Program-made: the position numbers and the translations under genes
Assembly: GCA_019637265.1 (NCBI GenBank)
Contig: JAHBVY010000010.1
Span: forward strand, 66,151-112,691
DNA from: Polyangiaceae bacterium
GTDB lineage: Bacteria; Myxococcota_A; Polyangia; Polyangiales; Polyangiaceae
Length of the DNA: 46,541 nucleotides
Direction: 5' to 3'
The notes under the pieces: model-generated
What the model saw: only the letters and a program-made list of their open reading frames with translations
What the model was told of the DNA's origin: nothing
Database searches by the model: none
Shown: positions 41,594 to 46,541 of the stretch, piece after piece
Numbering within the stretch: the stretch's first letter is position 1
Layout: each line of letters opens with the position of its first letter

Positions 41594-41980
41594 CTACCAG
41601 AAGCGAGCGACACCAAACTCGTCGAACAGCTCCTCGTTCGTGGCGAGTGAGGCCCCTTCGAGGAGTGACTGCGCGATGAGCATCCGATCGAACGGATCGC
41701 GATGAGCGCCACGCAGTGACCCGGCGTGCTGGGCGTGAGCGCCGGTGATGTCGAGCATCTCGAAGCCCTGACCAGCCACACACGCGAGGACGTCCCTCGC
41801 CACATCGAGTGCCCCAGGGAGCTTACCGAGGCGAGCCTTCGTCGTGATCTCCCAGACCGTGGCGGCGCTCACCAGCACCTCCGCCTCGGAGGCCTCGAGC
41901 ACAGCGCGAACCTTGCGTGAGAGCTTACGATCGCCATCCAGCCACCAGAGCAGCGCGTGAGTGTCGAGAATCAGCTTCAC
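41594..41980 (-). CDS. PIN-domain toxin (VapC-like)
   Basis: A protein of 128 residues, the usual length of VapC toxins. It starts MKLILDTHALLWWLDGDRKL, the DTHALLWW subtype with the first catalytic Asp. LVSAATVWEITTKARLGKLP carries the conserved Glu, and HRDPFDRMLIAQSLLEGASL carries the third Asp with the DPFDRML signature. LATNEELFDEFGV ends it, with Asp replaced by Asn-Glu at the fourth position, as in many of this subtype. It is 3 bp downstream of the Phd-like antitoxin gene and so belongs to a classic Phd/PIN operon. Expected activity: metal-dependent RNA cleavage. Confidence 0.92.
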   Translation of the reverse strand: MKLILDTHALLWWLDGDRKLSRKVRAVLEASEAEVLVSAATVWEITTKARLGKLPGALDVARDVLACVAGQGFEMLDITGAHAQHAGSLRGAHRDPFDRMLIAQSLLEGASLATNEELFDEFGVARFW

Positions 41981-41983
41981 GGT

Positions 41984-42220
41984 TCACTCCCAAGCAGCGA
42001 GCTCTTCCTCGGGCAGCGGCGCGAAGAAATCGTCAGTCACCTTGGCGCGTCCTCTCATGGCGCCGAACCGCCGCTCGACCTTTGGCTGCGCGAACCGCAC
42101 GAGCCGTGCGACCGGCGTCTTGCCACGCGTGATGACGACCTCATGCCCTCGCTCTACCGCCTCGAGGAGCCGCGAGAGGTTCGTCTTTGCCTCATGAACG
42201 GAGAAGGAGCGAACGGCCAT
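41984..42220 (-). CDS. Phd/YefM-family antitoxin
   Basis: A protein of 78 residues from the ATG at 42220. The N-terminus has the Phd/YefM pattern: SFSVHEAKTNLSRLLEAVER then GHEVVITRGKTPVARLVRF, an N-terminal DNA-binding dimer fold. The C-terminal third (MRGRAKVTDDFFAPLPEEEL) is the flexible part that covers the toxin site, ending with the acidic PLPEEELAAWE common in antitoxins of DTHALLWW-type PIN toxins. It lies immediately upstream of the toxin gene and should repress the operon. Confidence 0.92.
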   Translation of the reverse strand: MAVRSFSVHEAKTNLSRLLEAVERGHEVVITRGKTPVARLVRFAQPKVERRFGAMRGRAKVTDDFFAPLPEEELAAWE

Positions 42221-42373
42221 GGCTAAGTAATTTAGCTAAGTATCCCGGCGAGGCAAGTGCGGCGGTCCAATCAGCTGGTGAGCAGCGACTGCAGCGCCGC
42301 GCGGGGCCGACACGAATGTACCAACCCCCCCCTTCCGAGAAGCGCGCTCATGCCGCCGTCACCGCTCGACCAC

Positions 42374-42907
42374 TCAGCCCACCGACGATACCTGCGCCCC
42401 TGGCCGCTCGCCGCGCGCGATGGTGCGAAGCTCCGCCAGCTGCCCACGGATGACGTCCTCCGATACGAGGTCGAAGAGCCCTCGCTCCCGCGCGAGCCGT
42501 AATCCCTCCTCATAGTCAGATGGAAAGAAGATCGGGAGCCGGAAGGGGAGCGCCAACACGACACCTGCAGCCGCCGAGCGCATCACCGCCGCGAGGATGC
42601 CGCTCCCCTCCAGTGGAAAGATGAGGGCCGTGACAGCAGAGCGCACTTCGGTAAACAGGGAGGTGACGTCCCGTCGCGTCTTCTGCCCAATGAGCATGTC
42701 TGGCTCGAACGGCATGCCGGCGAAGACCGCGAGCACGATCAACCGGCCGTGTTCCTTGACGGCCGCGCGATACAATCGCGCGCAGGCCGCCACCCGCTGT
42801 GGGTTGAGCGGAACGTCCCAGTGCCCCAGCACCCACGGCCCGACGCGTTGGATAGCCCACCCCGGACCATAGACGGGCTCAGTCGGTTTCAAGTTGGTGT
42901 CAATCAA
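42374..42907 (-). CDS. Conserved-looking hypothetical protein
   Basis: A protein of 177 residues from the ATG at 42907. I do not recognise it. It has a short polar N-terminus (YGPGWAIQRVGPWVLGHWD), then alternating strands and helices: ARLYRAAVKEHGRLIVLAVF, VTSLFTEVRSAVTALIFPLE, GSGILAAVMRSAAAGVVLAL and FPLPIFF-like LPFRLPIFFPSDYEEGLRLA. The pattern of a beta-alpha fold with a helix after each strand resembles small STAS/SpoIIAA-like domain proteins of myxobacteria, but this is only a resemblance. Codon use fits the host. It stands alone between the toxin-antitoxin pair and the first 67-bp repeat. Confidence 0.6.
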   Translation of the reverse strand: MIDTNLKPTEPVYGPGWAIQRVGPWVLGHWDVPLNPQRVAACARLYRAAVKEHGRLIVLAVFAGMPFEPDMLIGQKTRRDVTSLFTEVRSAVTALIFPLEGSGILAAVMRSAAAGVVLALPFRLPIFFPSDYEEGLRLARERGLFDLVSEDVIRGQLAELRTIARGERPGAQVSSVG

Positions 42908-43306
42908 GCAGCGCCTCGGCCCTGACTACACCACGCGGGCCCCCACGGGGTCAACGCAGCCGCAGCGCGCGGTGAGCGCGAGCGGCGCTCGGTGGCTCCG
43001 TTCCCCTGCGTCCGAGGGGGCGGGTTGGTAGATGTGTGACGGGTCGCGCGGCGCTGCAGTCGCTCGGTGCCCAGCGGCGGTTCAGGCAGCCAGCGCAGCG
43101 TCAGCGCTGTGGCAGCCGAGCTGTCGTCGCCTTCGACACGAGCCGCGATCGCCCTAGCCGGCTCTTGTAGGCCCACGCCGCCTGGGGCATCCTGACCGGG
43201 TGCCCAGGAACGAGTCGAGTGTAAAGCCCGCCGTCAGTTCTACATCCACCTCCGCGTCGCCTACGCGCGGCGATCGCCAGGGCAAGCTCTTCGGCTAAGG
43301 ACCCCC
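42908..43306. other. 399-bp gap holding the left 67-bp direct repeat
   Basis: No gene is supported. GGGGGCGGGTTGGTAG at 43015-43030 resembles the start of other dispersed repeats in the window, and the 67-bp repeat follows at 43061-43127. The ATPase gene starts about 180 bp later; the promoter of its operon must lie in that stretch, but I see no convincing sigma70 pair. Confidence 0.5.
43061..43127 (+). repeat. 67-bp direct repeat R2, left copy
   Basis: It begins CGCTCGGTGCCCAGCGGCGG and ends GGCAGCCGAGCTGTCGT. It is identical to the right copy at 45939-46005 except for one base (A versus G in TTCAGGC-A/G-GCCAGCG). Inside is a hairpin, CAGCGC-AGCGTCA-GCGCTG. Both copies have the same orientation and enclose the ATPase/PIN/RNA ligase operon. 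Confidence 0.9.
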
Positions 43307-44677
43307 ATGCTCACCCGACTTCGCATCAAGAACTTCAAAGCCTGGAAGGACACGGGCGAGATCCGCCTCGCGCCGCTGACGGTGCTCTTCGGCGCCAACA
43401 GCGCGGGCAAGAGCAGCCTCGGGCACCTCCTCCTCGCGCTAAAGCAGACCGCCGCCTCAGCCGATCGGAAGCGCGCGCTCCACACCGGCGACGACAGCTC
43501 GCTCATCGATCTGGGGACCTTCGTCGAGACGCTGCACGCCCACGACAAGAAGGCGGCGCTCGAGTTGAGCTTCGAGTGGAGCACACCCCACCGCATCGAG
43601 GTCCAAAACCCCCTCGACCAAACACAGAAGTACCAGGGCGACAGGCTGTCTTTGATGAGCGTAATCGCCGTCGGGACCAACGAGCAGCCCGTCGTGCGAA
43701 GACTCCGCTACGAGCTGCTGGGAGCCCCCAAACTCTCGGCGACGCTCGAGCATGAGAGCGGCAAGCCGGTGAAGCTCGAGACGGACCCCTACAAGCTCGT
43801 GCGCGCCGTTGGCCGAAAGTGGCCGCTTGACCCGCCCGAGAAATTCTACCGCGTCTCGGATCACTCTCTAGCTCGCTTTCAGAACGCCGATTTTCTCGCC
43901 ACCTTCGCGCTCGAGGTTGAACGCACGCTCTCCGTGCTGAGCTATCTGGGACCGCTGCGCGATCATCCTCACCGCACCTATGGCTGGGCCGGCAATACTC
44001 CCGAGACGGTTGGCCCCAAGGGTGAGTATGCGATCGCCTGCATCCTCGCTGCGCAGTCTGCCGGCAGAAAGCTCAACCGAGGCAAACGCAAGCGTCAGCA
44101 AGCGTTCATGCCGTTCATCGCGCAGTGGCTGGTAGACCTTGGCGTGATCGATAGCTTCACGGTCAAGGCCACCGCGCCCGGCCGCAAGGACTACGAGGTG
44201 CGGGTGAAGACGCGCGGCGGGCTCACCGAGGTGGCGCTGCCTGACGTGGGGTTCGGCGTGTCGCAGGTACTGCCGGCTTTGGTGCAGGCGTTCTTTTGCC
44301 CGCCCGAGTCCATCGTGTGGATGGAGCAACCCGAGATACATCTGCACCCACAGGTTCAGGCCGAGCTGGCGGACGCGTTCATCTCGGCGGTGCAAGCTTA
44401 CGAGCACGGTCGCCCGCGCAACGTGCAGCTCATCGTCGAGACCCACTCCGAGCACTTCTTGAACCGCTTGCAGCGCCGCATCGCCGAGGAGGCGCTCCGT
44501 GCCGAAGACGTCGCGATCTACTTCGCGAGGCCGACAACGAGGGGGGCAGAGCTCGAAGAGCTGAAGGTCAACGAGCTAGGCGACATCACCAACTGGCCCG
44601 ACAACTTCTTCGGTGACGACATGGGCGACATTGTCGCGCGCATGGAGGCCGCGTCGAAGCGACGAGTAGGCCGATGA
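43307..44677 (+). CDS. AAA ATPase (ABC/OLD-like AAA_15/AAA_21 group), first gene of ATPase-PIN-ligase operon
   Basis: A protein of 456 residues from ATG 43307. It is an ABC/SMC-type ATPase of the AAA_15/AAA_21 (DUF3696-like) group: MLTRLRIKNFKAWKDTGEIR followed by LAPLTVLFGANSAGKSSLGH (Walker A near 29-36). The ABC signature-like PDVGFGVSQVLPALVQAF comes near 312-330. Walker B is SIVWMEQPEIHLHPQVQAEL, and the D-loop/H-motif is LIVETHSEHFLNRLQRRIAE. The inserted middle part (about 90-270) is unlike other families I know. There is no nuclease domain of the OLD/TOPRIM type after the ATPase, so the effector is probably the next gene. Its stop overlaps the next start (ATGA). Relatives in OLD, Septu and PARIS defence systems sense invaders. 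Confidence 0.88.
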   Translation: MLTRLRIKNFKAWKDTGEIRLAPLTVLFGANSAGKSSLGHLLLALKQTAASADRKRALHTGDDSSLIDLGTFVETLHAHDKKAALELSFEWSTPHRIEVQNPLDQTQKYQGDRLSLMSVIAVGTNEQPVVRRLRYELLGAPKLSATLEHESGKPVKLETDPYKLVRAVGRKWPLDPPEKFYRVSDHSLARFQNADFLATFALEVERTLSVLSYLGPLRDHPHRTYGWAGNTPETVGPKGEYAIACILAAQSAGRKLNRGKRKRQQAFMPFIAQWLVDLGVIDSFTVKATAPGRKDYEVRVKTRGGLTEVALPDVGFGVSQVLPALVQAFFCPPESIVWMEQPEIHLHPQVQAELADAFISAVQAYEHGRPRNVQLIVETHSEHFLNRLQRRIAEEALRAEDVAIYFARPTTRGAELEELKVNELGDITNWPDNFFGDDMGDIVARMEAASKRRVGR

Positions 44678-45198
44678 CGACCGCCATCGTCGACACCAAC
44701 GTGATCCTGGTCGCGAACCGGCAGCACCAGGACGTGAGCGAAGCCTGCGTCGTCTCATGCACACGGCGATTACAGGCGATCATGAAGGATGGTCGCGTGG
44801 CCATCGACGACGGCTACCGGATCCTGAAGGAGTACCAGAACAAGACGACGCCTCAGATTGGCAAGCGCGCGGGCGATGCCTTCGTGAAGTGGCTTCTACG
44901 CAACAACGCCAACGAGCAGCGGTGTGACCAGGTGAAGCTCGAAGAGCACTCGGTGCGCGGCTTCAAGAGTTTCCCTGACGATGTGCGGCTCGCGAACTTC
45001 GACCCACCCGATCGTAAATTCGTCGCGGTCGCGGTGGCGCATGGGGGCCACCCACCTATCGCGCAGGCCGCCGACTCGAAGTGGCTCGGCTGGGCGCCTG
45101 CGCTCCGCGACCACGGCGTGAGCGTCGAGTTTCTGTGCCCTCACGACATCCAGGGCTTCGACGACAAGAAGAAGGGGCGGAGGGGGAGGCCGCGATGA
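44674..45198 (+). CDS. PIN-like nuclease, second gene of ATPase-PIN-ligase operon
   Basis: A protein of 174 residues from ATG 44674. The N-terminus TTAIVDTNVILVANRQHQDV has the DTN motif of the PIN superfamily (first catalytic Asp near residue 7). IDDGYRILKEYQNKTTPQIG supplies the conserved Glu, FDPPDRKFVAVAVAHGGHPP supplies the third acidic residue (D-R-K-F), and QAADSKWLGWAPALRDHGVS the fourth. The last 15 residues are basic (KKKGRRGRPR), suiting RNA or DNA contact. PIN proteins are metal-dependent, usually RNA-cleaving nucleases. Coupled to an AAA ATPase, it is the probable effector. It differs from the short toxin-type PIN proteins at 26.5 and 41.6 kb in length and in having no antitoxin next to it. 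Confidence 0.82.
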   Translation: MTTAIVDTNVILVANRQHQDVSEACVVSCTRRLQAIMKDGRVAIDDGYRILKEYQNKTTPQIGKRAGDAFVKWLLRNNANEQRCDQVKLEEHSVRGFKSFPDDVRLANFDPPDRKFVAVAVAHGGHPPIAQAADSKWLGWAPALRDHGVSVEFLCPHDIQGFDDKKKGRRGRPR

Positions 45199-45893
45199 GC
45201 GACGACTTCTTCCGCTTCCCCCACACGCCGCACGTGGCATGGCTTGGTAAGGGAAGCCCACGGAGCGACAAGGTGCTCGCGCGCCACGAGGTGAGCTATC
45301 TACTGTCCAGCGAGGTCATAGTCGAAGAGAAGATCGACGGCGCCAACCTTGGGTTCTCCGTGGGCAACGATGGCGCGCTGCGCGCGCAGAATCGGGGCAG
45401 CTTTCTCGATCTCGACGCGCCGAAGGGGCAGTGGAAACCGCTCAAACGTTGGCTGGCTTCACGGCGGCATGCGCTTGCCGATGCGCTCGCGCCGAATCTC
45501 ATGCTCTTCGGTGAGTGGTGCTACGCGGTACACAGCGTGCGCTACACGCGCCTGCCCGACTGGTTCCTCGCCTTCGACGTCTACGACAGGGCGCGTAAGG
45601 AGTTCTGGGATGTCGAGCGGCGCAACGCGCTGGCCAAGCAATTCGATGTCCTAGCGGTGCCCGAGCTTGGGCGCGGCAAGCAGACCGTCGAATCGCTCAC
45701 GCGCCTCCTCGGGCAGTCGCAGCTCACCGAGGGCCCCGCGGAAGGGCTCTACGTGCGACGTGAAGAGAACGGCATGCTGACGGCGCGCGCGAAGCTGGTT
45801 CGCGCCGAGTTTGTCCAGGCCATCGACGAACACTGGTCGAAACGCGCGATCGAGGAGAACCAGCTCGCCGGAGGGACGAACGCATGGTGCTGA
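45195..45893 (+). CDS. RNA ligase (Rnl-type nucleotidyltransferase), third gene of the operon
   Basis: A protein of 232 residues from the ATG at 45195, which overlaps the PIN-gene stop (ATGA). The covalent nucleotidyltransferase motifs are in order. Motif I is VEEKIDGANLGFSV with the adenylylated Lys near 46; QNRGSFLDLDAPKGQ follows. Motif III is LMLFGEWCYAVHSVRYTRLP then DWFLAFDVYD, motif IV is GPAEGLYVRREENG, and motif V is LTARAKLVRAEFVQAIDEHW. The opening FRFPHTPHVAWLGKGSPRSD is typical of a bacterial group of 230-250-residue ATP-dependent RNA ligases related to Rnl2/DraRnl. It should seal nicked RNA or rejoin RNA ends; DNA ligation is less likely because no accessory DNA-binding domains are present. 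Confidence 0.9.
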   Translation: MSDDFFRFPHTPHVAWLGKGSPRSDKVLARHEVSYLLSSEVIVEEKIDGANLGFSVGNDGALRAQNRGSFLDLDAPKGQWKPLKRWLASRRHALADALAPNLMLFGEWCYAVHSVRYTRLPDWFLAFDVYDRARKEFWDVERRNALAKQFDVLAVPELGRGKQTVESLTRLLGQSQLTEGPAEGLYVRREENGMLTARAKLVRAEFVQAIDEHWSKRAIEENQLAGGTNAWC

Positions 45894-45938
45894 GTCCGAC
45901 CGCGTGCGAGCGCCCAGGTGGGGTTGGTGCAGCGCTTA

Positions 45939-46005
45939 CGCTCGGTGCCCAGCGGCGGTTCAGGCGGCCAGCGCAGCGTCAGCGCTGTGGCAGCCGAGCT
46001 GTCGT
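45939..46005 (+). repeat. 67-bp direct repeat R2, right copy
   Basis: It matches the left copy at 66 of 67 positions and lies 46 bp after the ligase stop. The distance between copy starts is 2878 bp. Both are preceded within 15-40 bp by a GGGTTGGT stretch. Confidence 0.9.
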
Positions 46006-46099
46006 TTGCCATGCTGAGTGTGTAGAAGCCCAGAATGGGGGGAAGTCCAGCCGCGACGTCCTCCGCCGAGGCGTCAAGGACGTAGGCTCGACCCACGTC

Positions 46100-46541
46100 A
46101 CCTACTCCTGAATGCGGAAGAAACGCATCGACTTTCGCGTAGTACGCTGTATGCTCAACTTCATGAAAAAGCGTGACGGTCGGAGCCTCGACCACGCGAC
46201 GCTCGAAGAGCTGCGTCGGCTCGCGGTGGCACGCGTGCTCGAGGGCGAATCGCAGTCGGACGTTGCGCGCGCTCTGCAGATGGACCGGACCACTGTCGTG
46301 CGATGGATGATGGCGTACCGCGCTGGCGGCGAGGCCGCGCTCGTGGCGAAGCCTGTTCCGGGCCGCCCATCGACACTGACGGACAAACAAAAGGCGGAGC
46401 TGAGCACGATCATTCTCGGGAAGGATCCGAGACAGCTCGGGTTTGGCATGGCCCTCTGGACGGTGCGACTCGTCGCCCAGGTGATCGAGCGCGAGTTCGG
46501 CGTTGTGCTCCACGAGACCACGGTTTCGCGGATGCTGCACT
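46100..46541 (+). mobile_element. Left part of an IS630-family insertion sequence
   Basis: The transposase gene begins about 160 bp after the right 67-bp repeat. IS630 elements insert at TA, and the expected terminal inverted repeat should lie in about 46006-46112, but I cannot identify it without the other end. The left boundary given here is therefore approximate. Confidence 0.55.
46163..46541 (+). CDS. IS630-family transposase, N-terminal part (cut by window end)
   Basis: The frame runs open to the window edge. From ATG 46163 it reads MKKRDGRSLDHATLEELRRL, then AVARVLEGESQSDVARALQM with an HTH, DRTTVVRWMMAYRAGGEAAL, VAKPVPGRPSTLTDKQKAEL and LGFGMALWTVRLVAQVIERE. This is the HTH plus linker (GRP) of IS630 transposases, ending before the DDE catalytic domain that lies beyond the window. 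In-frame ATGs at 46112 and 46151 are possible starts, but KKRDGRSLDH is the family-typical beginning. Together with the adjacent 67-bp repeats it marks a mobile region. Completeness cannot be judged from here. Confidence 0.85.
   Translation, partial: MKKRDGRSLDHATLEELRRLAVARVLEGESQSDVARALQMDRTTVVRWMMAYRAGGEAALVAKPVPGRPSTLTDKQKAELSTIILGKDPRQLGFGMALWTVRLVAQVIEREFGVVLHETTVSRMLH

Noticed and set aside
1..46541. tRNA or rRNA genes
   Set aside because: I saw no cloverleaf-like sequence or rRNA-like conserved stretch on either strand by eye; a covariance-model scan would be decisive.

Overview
The window is GC-rich, densely coded and full of lipoproteins, long antisense shadow frames and dispersed intergenic repeats. 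Together with a lone type III secretion SctQ-like protein, DUF3857/transglutaminase-like giants, an FGE-fold lipoprotein and an IS630-type transposase, this suggests a myxobacterium (Myxococcota, perhaps Polyangiales-like). That placement is inferred from gene content; there is no rRNA in the window and I found no tRNA by eye.

Layout. 1-4.5 kb: two tandem paralogous DUF3857-type envelope proteins, the first cut by the window edge. 4.6-7.4 kb: a TPR protein, a SctQ/FliN-like protein and a lipoprotein. 7.4-14.6 kb: housekeeping genes (GT4 glycosyltransferase, PLP-homeostasis protein, rarA, hpt, comEC, tlyA). 15-16.5 kb: a beta-barrel-like outer membrane protein and a repeat-containing lipoprotein. 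16.9-24.9 kb: a surface polysaccharide locus with two methyltransferases, two GT2 and one GT4 glycosyltransferases, a Wzx-type flippase and a membrane sulfatase/phosphotransferase. 25-30.9 kb: a proline-rich membrane protein, a VapBC-type pair, a lipoprotein, glutamine-dependent NAD synthetase and an ArsA-like ATPase. 31-34 kb: a GST, a radical SAM/SPASM protein and a degenerate receiver domain, separated by copies of a dispersed repeat. 34.1-38.2 kb: divergent aldehyde dehydrogenase and lysine 6-dehydrogenase-like genes, which together could oxidise lysine to 2-aminoadipate, then an FGE-fold lipoprotein. 38.4-40.6 kb: yghU and a lipoprotein.

From about 40.8 kb the character changes to an accessory region: a nucleotidyltransferase with a small partner, a Phd/PIN toxin-antitoxin pair, an unknown protein, and then the most striking locus. 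At 43.3-45.9 kb an AAA ATPase, a PIN-like nuclease and an RNA ligase form a tight operon in which consecutive genes overlap by ATGA. The operon lies between two 67-bp direct repeats that match at 66 of 67 positions, and the IS630-type transposase follows at the right edge. ATP-dependent sensing, RNA cleavage and RNA sealing in one cassette is my best candidate for an undescribed system, probably RNA-targeting defence or RNA damage and repair. The function is inference.

A second genome-level theme is a short intergenic repeat (core GGTTGGACGGCACCGCG). Its six clear copies bracket individual genes in both orientations.
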